Shown: positions 21,104 through 32,700 of the stretch, piece by piece
How the letters are laid out: each line of letters begins with the position of its first letter
Position numbering within the stretch: the stretch's first letter is position 1
Assembly: GCA_000333855.2 (NCBI GenBank)
Contig: CM007319.1
Coordinates: forward strand, 1,304,361-1,365,537
Source of the DNA: Endotrypanum monterogeii
Lineage: Eukaryota; Euglenozoa; Kinetoplastea; Trypanosomatida; Trypanosomatidae
DNA: 61,177 nucleotides
Reading direction: 5' to 3'
Translations under genes and position numbers: made by a program
Notes under the pieces: generated by a model
The model's input: only the letters and a program-made list of their open reading frames with translations
The model's database searches: none
What the model was told of the DNA's origin: nothing

Positions 21104-23350
21104 CTAGTCCAGTGCAGAGCGGGCCATCGCTAAATTTTCACGCTCACTTTCTGAGTCACTAACTGGGACGGGTGTATACTGCGCAATTCTTTGGGTTTCG
21201 GAATTGAGCCCACTTGCAGACCTTACCACGGAATCGTTGAGTCCGACAGCAGGTGTATCGCTAACGTACGAATCCTCTGTCGAGCTCGGCGCCTCCATCA
21301 ATGGAGACCTTCCGAGATCTGAGCCACCCCGAAATGTTGTCTCTTCCTCACCAGCTTCCGCTGCACCCTTCCTATTTCTAACGGGCGGAGGTGGAGTTTC
21401 GATGAGGCATGTGGCTTCCAGGCCATTGGTGACGAGTAAGGGGGAAGCACACGAAGAAGCGGAAGTGTACCGCACGCCTCCTGGATGTGCCGCGTGTTCG
21501 CTGGCGCGTCGAGAAGAGGCCGCCGAACCATCAGAGGCAGGTGTGTTGTGCATACTAGACCTTGACGCCGTTGCCTTGTCTACGTCATCTTGGCCAGTTT
21601 CACGCCCGAGAGTCTCGCGTAGTGTGCCTCGAGCTGAAGTGCCGCGCTGTCCCCGTCGTGGGAGATCGACCCCAGTCGCTGTGCTTTGATCAATGACCCC
21701 ATCATCCACCGCGCTACTCGCCAAGCGCGAATCGTTTGCCATAGCCAAAATCGATTGAGAGCCTTCGTAACCGTTCCTCGCGCCAAAGCTGCTCTGACGG
21801 CAGTGGTAGGACGGATATTGGTCATATATCGAAGGCGTCAGCCCAGAAGAAAGTGAAGAGAGAGTCGGCGCCGATCCGGGACGCGTGGCGCAGGAATTCT
21901 TCCCTCCCGGTGCGCCTCCGACCCCACTTGATCGCGATGTCGGCTCTTGCGCGACACTCGCAATGCGGGTCTGATTTTCAGTGGCACCGCTGTACAGTGG
22001 AGCAACATTGACGCTGACATCGTTCTCTGAGAGCGACGGCACGCTGCTGGCACCAGTGGGGGCGCGAAAGGCATGCGATCCCGTGGCATTCGAAGGATTA
22101 GCAGAGCTGGGGCGGCGCGTAGAGCGAGAGCTGCGGCCGTAAAGGCTCTCATCATCCGCGCCTCGCGTGTGGTCATGGAAGGTCCTTTCTCCACCGTTCG
22201 CCGTCACACGCCGCGCTACCACCATTTCGACGTGCTGGATTCGTCTGTCTAGGCTATCGATGCGGCTGACCATCATATAGATCAAGTCTGAGAGACGAGC
22301 CATCTCCTGGGTCAAGTGATTGAATAGTGCGGGGGTGGCAGGTGGGGAGGCACCGCTCCCCTTCACACCGCAACTGTCCGCCCCATCTGTTAGCAGCGCG
22401 GTGTGTAGTGAAGAACATTGAACAAGCAGTTCAAGTCGGTTCACGTCACGCCGACACAAGCGAACTTCGCTGCTTCGGCTCATGGCATCCTCCATCAAGC
22501 GCCGCACCTCTGCCATGCTGTGAACCGCCATATCGGCCGCGCTCGCTAACATTCCCTGAACCTGGGCCAAGCGGCTTTCGAGCGCGTGATGCTGCTCCTG
22601 CAGACCCTGCGTCTCCCTGAGTGATACTCGACTCATCTTGCACTGCCACTGCTGGAACTCGTGCTCGAGGGCCTCGAGCGCTTCCTGCGCATGGGCGTGC
22701 TGCCGCTGCAGGGCCTCGTTGATTCGATGCTCCTGGCGATCGCCAAGGCTCGCGCTCTGACGCTTGTGGGCGACCACGTCTTCTTGTACTCGCCTCAATT
22801 CTGCGCTCCAAGCGTCGATTTGGCGCTCTATACCTCGCTGGCATTCCTCCATGGCCCGCTGCAGTTCCGTCTGCGAGGCTGCGAAGGTGGTCTGCATGTC
22901 CAGTCGGTGCAAGCGCACGTGCTCAGCTGTGTCTTTCGCCACCTTCTCTATTTTAACCTGACGGGACCTGACTTCCTCCACACTCTCGCGCAGGTCCAGC
23001 AGCTGCTGCTGGACCTGAGCCTCAACTAGCGGGGCAATGAGGCTTGGGAGATGTGACCGTGCCCACTGTGAGAGCTCGGCGGAGGTCACGCTGCGAGCGA
23101 GGTCAGCTCGCATCTGTGACGACCTGAGAGGGTCGTCGGAAGAAGTCAACGGGACGGACCCGACTCCACCCGACGCATCGCACGGATAGAAATCAAACGG
23201 CACCCCCACACCCACCTCCGGCGCTGTACGGTCAAGGTTGTGCCGCGTACGTGATGTTCTGAGGAGGAGGGTATCCATCTCTTTATTGACCTCTTCCAGG
23301 CGAAGAGCGAAGCGCTCATCATCGCGGCGTGTTTCGATGTATCGAAACAT
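21104..23350 (-). CDS. Coiled-coil protein with long disordered C-terminus, 748 aa
   Basis: Not recognised beyond its architecture. The N-terminal ~40 residues are charged and helical (DDERFALRLEEVNKEMDTLL). A second helical region from roughly 85 to 330 is Gln/Glu/Arg/Leu-rich, with heptad-like spacing and no prolines over long stretches, so an extended coiled coil is likely. A further short coil (about 355-390) is followed by a C-terminal half rich in Ser, Gly, Arg, Thr and Asp that looks disordered. There is no membrane segment or enzymatic motif. Such a layout is common in trypanosomatid cytoskeletal, basal-body or flagellar proteins, but that is only inference. The start ATG follows a clear splice acceptor. 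Confidence 0.85.
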   Translation of the reverse strand: MFRYIETRRDDERFALRLEEVNKEMDTLLLRTSRTRHNLDRTAPEVGVGVPFDFYPCDASGGVGSVPLTSSDDPLRSSQMRADLARSVTSAELSQWARSHLPSLIAPLVEAQVQQQLLDLRESVEEVRSRQVKIEKVAKDTAEHVRLHRLDMQTTFAASQTELQRAMEECQRGIERQIDAWSAELRRVQEDVVAHKRQSASLGDRQEHRINEALQRQHAHAQEALEALEHEFQQWQCKMSRVSLRETQGLQEQHHALESRLAQVQGMLASAADMAVHSMAEVRRLMEDAMSRSSEVRLCRRDVNRLELLVQCSSLHTALLTDGADSCGVKGSGASPPATPALFNHLTQEMARLSDLIYMMVSRIDSLDRRIQHVEMVVARRVTANGGERTFHDHTRGADDESLYGRSSRSTRRPSSANPSNATGSHAFRAPTGASSVPSLSENDVSVNVAPLYSGATENQTRIASVAQEPTSRSSGVGGAPGGKNSCATRPGSAPTLSSLSSGLTPSIYDQYPSYHCRQSSFGARNGYEGSQSILAMANDSRLASSAVDDGVIDQSTATGVDLPRRGQRGTSARGTLRETLGRETGQDDVDKATASRSSMHNTPASDGSAASSRRASEHAAHPGGVRYTSASSCASPLLVTNGLEATCLIETPPPPVRNRKGAAEAGEEETTFRGGSDLGRSPLMEAPSSTEDSYVSDTPAVGLNDSVVRSASGLNSETQRIAQYTPVPVSDSESERENLAMARSALD

Positions 23351-25083
23351 AAGGGGCCAGTGCGGTGCGCTTTTCTTTCCCCCGTGTGCTTGAAAAAAAG
23401 GGATGGGTGAATCTACTACTGACCACGAAGACGCCAGCTTCCCAGCGAGCTTCGAATCTTCAGCACCAACAGATCTTTTATTATTATTATTATTAATAAT
23501 AATAAAATTAATAATAATATTTTTTTGGCGGTAGCAAGTACATGTGAGGGAAAGTGATTAGGCACCGGTGTCGTTGTGTGGCAGGTTCAGTGGAGAAAAA
23601 AGGAACGAGTAGGGGAGGGGCGAGGATCTCTGATGAACGCGACAACGTGTCAGCACATGGAGCGCGGACAGGAAGCACAGCCCAAAAGAATGTACAGGGC
23701 CCACATTATAAACAAAGTGACACCCTCATTCTTTCTCAGCAAACGACATATCGATCTGTCAACAATGGCCTAGCACTTCGTGGAGGAGCCCCTCCGGGAG
23801 ACCACGGCTTTTTTTGCAACAAGCACCAAGGTGTTACCGTATTTGTAGATGGAACTGTCTGAATGATTTGTGCTTGCTTGCTCCGTTGCCTCTCTGTCGT
23901 TCCCAGAACTCCCCCCCCCGCCCCCTTTTTGCCTACCGGCGTCCCGACCCCACTCTTGGAATTCTTCCTTGCCCACCCACGCACGCATCTACTTCCGAGG
24001 ATGCGAGCCCAGCGCATTAGGTGCCACACGAGACAGAACACAAGGACTGTCGACAGGGAGAAAAGAGATTTTTCCAATGAATGGGAATGGGGACGGGCCT
24101 AACAAAAGTGAAGGCTGGGGAAAGGGGGGGAGTACAAGAGGAACGAAATGGCGTGGGTGCGTGGTGGTGATAAGATGCATACCCCTTTCTTTCAGACCCT
24201 CTCTGTTGATTTTTCTTTTTGCTGGGAGACGTCAATGTCGATCCAGTCACTGTTCATCAGGACTTCACTGATCCCTTAGTGGGCTAGTGCAGAGGAAAAT
24301 ATAACGAAAACATTGAACTGTCGAGTAGCGGTGAGTACAAAAGGTCAATGAGAAAAAGGATCCATTGTAGTCCACCCAACCGTACCCTTTATCAATCTCT
24401 TTCGACAAAAGGGGTATGAAGCATGGCCTACATACACTTTCGATCGTGTGGCCTTGATGAATATATATATATATAGTAGAACATAATCCGTATGTTTAAT
24501 AATCGATTGCAACACATGATATCTGGTGAGTTGGAGGGAAGATTGCAAATACTTGTGGTAAGATAAGGAGAGATGAGGGGAGGGAAAGAGGCAGGTGAGG
24601 CATAGCATGGCACCAGTTCGCCATGTCTGCACTAAACATGATGAGCCAAGTGAGGATCGAAGCAGGGAAAGACCCCGTGTGCACCTCATAGGCATAGCTT
24701 TCCCTCTGATCCTTTTCTCAAAACACCCGACCACGCCCTTAAAAAAAAAACATACGGAGGTAGCCGGTGAGCAAACACAAAAAGGAGGAGGAGGGGGGTT
24801 AGTGTATATATTGTAAGATGTACAATCCTTGAGAGCGCGGCAGGGAAGTGTGGTTTGGGGGGGGGGGGAGGTGAACGAAAGATGATGCGAATCACGTAGT
24901 ACTGAGCAGCGCGCAAATGAAAAGCGTCAGGAGATCCCATCGCAAGTAGCGCGTGACTGCCTCTCTGGTTCACGCTTTGTGTTACTCAGATATAACGTTC
25001 ATATGAGATCAAGTTCGCGGTGCTCACACCGATGGTGACCAGCCCCCTCCCCCCCCACCCCACCCACCCAATATAGTCTGTTT
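23351..25083. other. 1.7 kb spacer
   Basis: Contains an (ATT)n/(AAT)n stretch with a 22-base palindrome (about 23478-23520), a C-rich patch near 23910-23935, a G13 run near 24860 and C-rich sequence at about 25043-25070. No gene is supported. Confidence 0.6.
23389..23407 (-). promoter_or_regulatory. Predicted trans-splice acceptor for the coiled-coil gene
   Basis: On the minus strand CCCATCCCTTTTTTTCAAG places the AG at 23390-23389, about 38 nt before the ATG. Confidence 0.6.
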
Positions 25084-26202
25084 TCAGGAACGCTGCATCT
25101 CATGCTCTGTACGACAGTTATCCTCTTTCTCCCGCTTCTTGGCGTCGTGCGCAGCTTTCTTTGCATCCCTCTTGTCCCCCTTTACCCTTTCTTTAATCGT
25201 TCGAAGCTCTTGTTTGCGCTCCTCAAAGTTTATGGGGTAGCCCTCAGGGCGTGGATACCAAACCAACGTTCGTACGGGCCAGTTGTACCTGCTACGGTCA
25301 TAGGTGTCCATCAGATACTCGCTGAGGTGTTGCGGGAACAAGCGCGGGAACGCATCACAGATGCTTGGTTGGGCCTCTGTCCACAAAAACTCCACCTTGC
25401 CGCGGGTTGCTGGATCGATGACGGGGAGAAGAATTTTCCACAGTAGAGAGAAGAGCTTCGGCGGATTGACGCACACCATCTTACCTAGTCGCTCCGGGTA
25501 GTGATCCTGAATCGTGCGAATGACGCTCATGCCCATAGAAGGCTTGCCATCGTGCAGGTGTGAATAAGTCTCGAAGTCTGTCAGAGACACCCACTTTTCT
25601 ACGCCGACAGGCATCATTCGAATCAAATGATTGAACGCGCACACCATGTGAGGCAACGGATTTTTCCGCTCAGGGGCCCAGCGCATCGACATGAACATGA
25701 CAGGGCGATGCTCCCTGTCCCACCCCACAAACTGACCCATGTGGTTGTTCGGATTTTTCATGCAGGTCTCACACATCCAAGTCTCGGAACCTGTTTCCCT
25801 CCACCACTTTACGGTACCTTCCAGCATCGTGAAGGCCTTGCGAAGATCGAAACTACGGGCGATGAGGTAGCGGAGGCACATCCAATCGTCAACTTTCTTT
25901 TCATCGTACCACGGCGCATTTTGGACCATTTTTCGGAACTCTTTCAGCGCGCGTTGTTGTTCATTATTAAGCTCTCCGTACCGCTGCTCCCACGTCATCA
26001 CGACAGCAGGAGGCCGGATTTTGTTTACTTCCTCGATGCTCGATAGAAAATACGGTATCTGGAAGCCATCGTTTTGCTTGGGTAGCAGGAAGCATTCTCG
26101 TGGTAAATTTAAGTCGGCCTCTTTTGTGCATACAGAAGAGTCTTTGTCGCAGGAAGCCGGCATCGCACGCGAAGGCGACAGAGAGTCATTGGATGATAGC
26201 AT
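25084..26202 (-). CDS. CRAL-TRIO (Sec14-like) domain protein
   Basis: A 372-aa cytosolic lipid-binding or lipid-transfer protein. The CRAL-TRIO N-terminal helical domain covers about 80-135 (DDWMCLRYLIARSFDLRKA, then WWRETG). The lipid-binding domain runs about 150-305, with HYPERLGKMVCVNPPKLF (234-251) and the PATRGKVEF stretch (264-272) typical of Sec14 relatives. The C-terminal 45 residues are a Lys/Arg/Glu-rich charged helix. Family members carry phosphatidylinositol, phosphatidylcholine or other hydrophobic ligands between membranes; the ligand here cannot be told. The N-terminal ~60 residues are Ser-rich and probably flexible; internal ATGs at codons 14 and 69 are possible alternative starts. 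No signal peptide or membrane segment. Confidence 0.93.
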   Translation of the reverse strand: MLSSNDSLSPSRAMPASCDKDSSVCTKEADLNLPRECFLLPKQNDGFQIPYFLSSIEEVNKIRPPAVVMTWEQRYGELNNEQQRALKEFRKMVQNAPWYDEKKVDDWMCLRYLIARSFDLRKAFTMLEGTVKWWRETGSETWMCETCMKNPNNHMGQFVGWDREHRPVMFMSMRWAPERKNPLPHMVCAFNHLIRMMPVGVEKWVSLTDFETYSHLHDGKPSMGMSVIRTIQDHYPERLGKMVCVNPPKLFSLLWKILLPVIDPATRGKVEFLWTEAQPSICDAFPRLFPQHLSEYLMDTYDRSRYNWPVRTLVWYPRPEGYPINFEERKQELRTIKERVKGDKRDAKKAAHDAKKREKEDNCRTEHEMQRS

Positions 26203-26238
26203 CGCTGGAACACGTACCGGTTAATGTGCGCCTAGCTT

Positions 26239-26282
26239 CTCGAGTGCGGATGTGCAGATGTAGTAAGCGAGGGAGGAGGGGT
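26239..26282 (-). promoter_or_regulatory. Predicted trans-splice acceptor for the CRAL-TRIO gene
   Basis: On the minus strand CCCCTCCTCCCTCGC is followed after a short gap by the first AG, at 26240-26239. The 5' UTR would be about 36 nt. Confidence 0.45.
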
Positions 26283-28313
26283 ATACGAGACGTGCAAAAT
26301 GAATCTAACGGATGCATGTACACAGTTGATGTTGGCAAAGAGGTTTGGGCAAAAAGGAAGAGGGGGCGCAAAAGAACGAAGTCATCTCCAAATACATTCA
26401 TCTTGTATTTTATCATGTGCTTTCTCGTGGTTTCTCTCTCTGGAGCTTCTTCTTTCCCTGGGCCAAAGGGAGGGGGGAAGAAGGGAAGGGAAACGGAAGT
26501 GATCACGTAGCTGCGCCGTCTACAACGGTCAAGGAGGCCTGTCATGAAGCACATCAACATTGGTCGATTAGTGATGGGAGCAGTAGAAAAGGCCCCCCCC
26601 CAACAAACAAAAATACAAACGACACACGTGAGGGGATAAATACAGCTGAAAAAGTCCAGGAGATGTTCGCAAGAAAAAAAAAGCGAGGTATGGAGGTGGA
26701 TTCGGAAGGGGCGCTGCGCAACGGCTAACCGAAGTAAGACTGCGTATGCATTACACTACATGAATAGCGCGTAGGGGTGATGAGAGGTCAGTGACCTAAG
26801 ATGTGCCGCGCACTTTCGCTGACTTATCGAGTGCTCCTCAGACGGAAACCCATTTCCCTTCTTCAAAAAAAAAAAAATTCCTCCGTTTCTTGCATGTGCG
26901 GGACACTTCTCAACATCTCTCGCTTGAGCGCGGAGAACACGAGGAGGAGAAACATGCACACCCTCAGGTGTCCATGCTCGATCTCTACGTACTTGTCCTA
27001 CAGAGTACTCACACATTTGCCGCACACCTACTCCTGCCCAGACTCACTCCCTGTGGCACCGCTGACCCTCAAATATACAGCGAGTCACCGTGTTCGTGCT
27101 GTTGACTAAGAAAGCAAGCAGTTCTGGAACAGCCAGGGAGAGCCCCAGCCTCGAAATGGAGCCGGCCTCCCCTCTCCTCCTCCTCCTCCTCCTCCTCTTC
27201 CTCAATCCGAGAGTTTCCCTTCACGAAGAATCGCCAAGGCACTTCACATTCCTTGGTGTGTTCGATTCGTTGTATCAAATTCGCTCATCCCGAGACACAC
27301 CAGAAAAAACGCACGCAGATACCCCCTGCCCCTAACCTGTTTGGATAACGTCGCGCAACGCGCAGTAGATGCAGAGATGTGCTTCGATACTGCCACATTG
27401 ATCACTTGTTCTCGGCTCAGAGATCCCTTCCAGGTTCATACACAGTGCCCACGATGCAGAAGGTATTCACATGTTGTGTTCCATGTCACTCCGTTTCAAC
27501 GCCTTCCAGACCCTGCAGACCTTCCGTCTATAGACGAGAAATGCCTCTAAGTTCTCTACCCCGTAGGAGCTTGGAAAAAGTAATGCCTGAAGGGATTCAG
27601 GGCTGGCAGGGAAGTGGGAGGGAGGGTGGACTACTTGACGACTGCTTTGCTTTGTCCGCAGGCCGTAGGTTCTACACTGCAAATTGCGCTGCAGAGATTA
27701 GCAGCGCAGCGTTGTCAACGATGAGTATGAAAAAAAAAAACAGGAAGAAAATTCACACGCATGTTAAGTAGTTGAAGAAGGAAAGAAGAAATCAGGTGAA
27801 TAGGGGCCTGGTAACTGGAAGCCGGTGAGGGGTGGGGGAAGGGGTGCAGGTGCAAGGGGGTCTTGACTCATGTGCCGTGAATATTGAGACAAGTCGAAAA
27901 GAGTGTGCAGAAAACGGTCCACTTCGGTCCTCCAGTGAGTTGACGTAGAGGCATAATAATAATAATAAACACGTCTCAACATGTGCACACGGGATGTCTC
28001 CGGCCAACACCAACGTCGGCCTTCCCCTTTTTTCTTTGCTGTTTTGCATGACCTTCACCACGAGCCTCGACGCCAGCTTATTATCGTCATCAGCATTTCT
28101 CGTTTTTGCTTCGCTCTTGTATATAGATATACGTATATATTTCTCATCCCCAGCGTGTGCTTGCTGGGTATGGAATGTGTCACTTTTCTGCCCCGCTTTT
28201 CTGAACCTCGTGCATAGAACGAGACAGGCGAAAGCACAACCACAGGGGAGACAGAGGACAAACGAGCATGCAACGTACTAAATCAAGTGTATCGTCCGCG
28301 TAAATAGTCGGTG

Positions 28314-28340
28314 TATATATATATATATATATATATATAT
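28314..28340. repeat. (TA)n microsatellite
   Basis: TA run of about 27 bases; a TG run follows at 28379-28398. Confidence 0.95.
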
Positions 28341-29740
28341 CACTTCCCAGTTGCAATAATAAAAACATATATGTATGTATGTGTGTGTGTGTGTGTGTTA
28401 GCGCGGTTCATGACATGGAGGAGGTGATTACGCAGTACAAAGGTACGGCGATGTATAAACCCCTGTGCGCAGGCGGGGCTGTCAAGCTCAGGGGTTTGTT
28501 GGAAAAAAAGTTGAGGAAAAATGTGAAAAAGAAACTAGGAGAAATCAGCCTTTAAGAGAAAAAGACATGCAAGTAAGCAGGGGATGGGGAGAGATTGAAG
28601 TGTCTCTGGGTATGAATGGGCAGTTACCCAAGCACCTAGGAAACTGCAGAAGAGACACACACGCACACACACACAAAAAAGGGGGGGGATGAAATGAACG
28701 TACCTGCACGTACTCAAATATGACCATTAAAAAAAAAAAATTGCAAAATGAAGTGCACAACAATGCTTCTAAAAGATAAGAAAATAGAGTGGGACAGCAA
28801 TACACACCTGACCTACAAAAAAAAAAAAAGTTCTGGGAGGTGAAGACAGAAATCGTGGCTCAAAGCACAGCTACAATTCAAAAAAAATGTTTTATGTACC
28901 GTTTTTTTTTAATATATATCTCCAACTCAAGCCGTCAAGAATCGTTTTTTTTTCCCCGAAGGTTTGTTTGTGTGATCCACCGGTTCATCATCCTGTCTAT
29001 CCACAACAGCAGCAGGTGGGCTCCTTCTTTCATGCCAGCACACCAACTACTACTTATGCACAGAGTCGAGTGAACGTAAAAAAAAAGAGTTTTATCCAAC
29101 ATTCACACTTTTCCACAGGAGTGTAAAAACAGGAATAAATCCAAGAATGTAAATAAATATCACAGGGGAGGCCAAACGCAAGAGACAAGGGTGTAGATGG
29201 GGGGGGGGGGGCGACGATCAGCGTACACACAAAGATCGCTCTCTCGGTTGCTGCTCGTCGTGCCCACCGTACAAGGATGCAGGATGTATATATAAGAGCC
29301 ACCAGATAGAGCAGGGTTGGAATAAAAAAAACGAGACCTGAGGGCAGTACACACACGGAGATGTGACCCGTCGTGCAAGCCCCTCCCCTGCCTCTGAGGT
29401 AAGGGGTTTTTACCTATGCTTCGCTTGAGCATGAATTGGCATCGTCCTAGTGCTCACTGATTGGTTTGTCGAGGTACACCCCCTCCCTCCCCTACCCCCA
29501 AGGCCGCTTTCCCGGATGTTTCATCCATCCCTTACACCGGATACATTATTCGTTTCCCTCTGTTAATGGTTCTGTCTTTTGATGGGGATCCAGACGGATA
29601 TACAGGAGGAAGGCGAGTCCATGACACCGGCCTCGCAGGCACCGAGCCCCCCCCCCCCATCCCTCTCCCTCTTCCTCTTCGCCCCATGGCAGCCACAACG
29701 GCCACCACCACTTCTTCAGTGGAAAGCTGAGCCCCACTTC

Positions 29741-32700
29741 TCACAGCTTCTGGCGTAGATTGTCGAGCAAAGCAGTTATGCTCACCATGAGCAGTTTCGT
29801 TTCATTCGCAAACATTTCTAGTGAGAGCGTAAAAGAATGCAGTCCCTCCACATCCTCTGAGGTCAAGGGAAAGTGAAAGTTCGGTGGAAGGTGCACAGTG
29901 TTCACTACAGGACTCCATTGCTCCGATGACGCCTTTGAGCCCGCTCTGCGCAAGTAAGGCATCACCGACACATTGCGTTCTGAGGCGAGCACCTGAAAAT
30001 TGTAGCCCCGGGTCACCGGCGAGGTGGCCGGGCTGATGGATGTAGAGTAGCTGGAGAGCGCATGCATCGTGGCGGCGCGCGGAATAGGCCGCCGACGCGC
30101 CACAGTTGAGGCAGGGCGTGCGCCTTTCTCCGAGGGGTCGTGGGTGAGCACAGATGTATCGCTTACCTTCGGCAATGGTGTATGCAGGACCCTGATGTCA
30201 GATGGGTGCACTGTCGCATCCCCGTGCCGAAAATCCTCGTTTTCACCGCCGGGGTTACCCGTGGCGTCGCCCGAATCCGTCGACGCCAGGTGATTGTGTA
30301 CGGACTGGTTGATGAGCATTAGCATAATTTGACTCTTACGGCAGTGTAACACGTCGGCCGACTCGATCATATCCAAGACCGCTTTCAAAATGACCACCTC
30401 CAGGTTGATCGACGGCTCGCGAATCATGTAGCACATGAGATCTACGAAGCGCCGGAAGGCAGCGGCGACGTCGCGGGCAACAGGCTGCAGATTGCTCATC
30501 ATGTGCCGCGTCTCCTCTGTGTAGCTTCTCTGGCTACGCATGAGATTCCAGCTCATCCACATTGTCTTTAGAAGCATAGTCATGCGGTACATGTGTTGGT
30601 ACGTGAGTTCACATGACTTGATTGGGTAGTCGACCACGACGAGCGTCCGCTCACCCCGTGCGAATTTCATAATTTCCTTTGTGTCCTTGAGACGGCGCAT
30701 GAGGTCGGCGAGCTGCTTGTCGATGTCGTTCATGACCGTGTCTGTTTTAGACAAAAGGTAGAGAGAGCGGTTCCGGAGGGACGTTGTGAAGTGTGCTAAA
30801 CTCTCTCCGCTGTGGGCGTGCGGCGACGGAGTCTCGTTCTCTGCAGCCTTCACCTCCATGTTGGCGTACTTGCAAATTGAGACATCGTGCGCCAGTGGCT
30901 CACTAAAGAGGTCCATCATGCTCGAGAGCACTGAGCTCATGCACCGCAGAATATTGCTGCGCTTCGCGCGCAATATCCAGCCTGGCGAGAGCGGCAGTAC
31001 TATGCCGCTAACGAGGAGGTAGATAAAGATGCCGAACGTGTTCTGGTTCATGCGCGCGACCGTGTCGTCAAGCGTCGTATTGATGGAAATGAGCGGAATG
31101 AGCACAAACGTGCCGTACATGGCAAGGACGCCGTATTCCTTGTCGAAACGCAGGAACGTGCCACAGAACATCAGAGTGCACAGCGAGGCGACACGTTGCA
31201 CAGGTGTTTCTGAGTAGGTGCCCGCAAAAAAACCTAGCACCGTACCCAACAAGCAGCCGGTCAAGCGTACGATGGACTCCTGCAGAGCCTCGACAGGATT
31301 AGATCCCGAAACGAAGGCAATAATATTTGGACCGGAAAAGGAGGCCTTGTCAATGTTGATCAGGAAAGAGAAACCAATCGTTAGAATCATCGCACCACTG
31401 ACCTTGGCTGCCTCAATGACTCGCTGAATTTCGCGGCGGTTCCAATGCGTAAAGAGTCTAACGAGAAAATCCAAATTTTCCCTCAGCGGTTCCCACACCG
31501 TCTTGAACCAAATCTGCTTTATGGTGCTCATTATGTTTGGGCGGTACGCCTTGACTTTGTTCTGGAAGATGTCCATGGTGTCGCGAACGCACACCACTGT
31601 GAAAAGATAAAACGTCATCAGTGGGACGAATTCCTCCAAAACGCGGGAGGTGCACTCGTAAAAGATCGCCCGACGCGCAGACTTGAAGGCGTCCTGCAGA
31701 CTGTTGGTGCGGTTCGAAAATTCTTCAAAGTGGTAACACAGTTCCAGCAGAGCTTTGCGTGACCTGGCGTGGGCAAGGCGGTCTACAAGCTTGTCGAACA
31801 CTTCAGCAACGGCGTCGAGATGAGGGTTGAGGATCTCCGCAAACGCTTTGGAGCGGTCAGAGTCGTCGATGGCGCTGGGCTTCTGCTGGACCATGTCTAA
31901 CACACGCGTCATGCTGCTGAGGTTGATGCGTAAGCGCTCGAAGAGGGCGAACTTGAGCGCACGAATATCGCGCAGCTCGGCAGACTCGAAGAAGAATTCA
32001 TAAAATGAGAAATTCTGATGGTGCTCGAAGAGCGGCAGAAGCTCGTCGAGTGAGTCGGTCATGATGTGCACCTTGGACATAGCCATGTTGCGCTCCACGT
32101 TGGACGGACTCCAGAAGGAGTCAACGAGGCCGCGGTACGCGGTGGCAGTGTTGTGTGCGATGTCACACAAAAGCCGTTGTGCCTCTCGCTTGCAGAAGAG
32201 GGGATAGGGAAAAAAGGCCGCGACCACACACAGCCCCATGCCGATGCTCCAATCCACCATAACACGGCACGGAAAGAAAGCACCATGGTTCTTGTTGAGC
32301 AGCAGCCCGACGGCACAACCATTAAACAGGAGGAGGCAGATCCGGCGCACGATACCCTCGGTGAACACGGCCATGATAAACAGCATAGCCGTGTAGTAAA
32401 TACACCAGGAAACGATGTGGTGTCCGAGGTTCAGTGTACCGGCAATAACGGAGAGCGGTAGCCAAAAGCAGCCGGCGCGAATCCAGTTGCAAACAAAAGC
32501 GATGGACTCCCCAGAGGTTCGCTTCGCTGCCAACACTGAAGACGAGATGACCATGAACGGCGAAACGAAGGGACTTCCGGGCACCCTTGCCGCGATCAGC
32601 GAGGCAGGCAGGAGTACCGCGATAGCCGTGATGCGAATGGCGAACTCGAACTGATACCAAAACGGAGGCGCGCGCAGGCAGTCGAAGAAAGTAAAATTAT

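Larger units (their letters stand above)
26203..29740. other. 3.5 kb spacer
   Basis: A long region without a convincing gene. It has a moderately GC-rich stretch (about 26760-27700), a CTC repeat at 27174-27204, TA (28314-28340) and TG (28379-28398) tracts, a G13 run near 29200 and a C13 run near 29648. Open frames here are short and show no family features. It should contain the long 3' UTR of the FUSC-like gene. Confidence 0.55.
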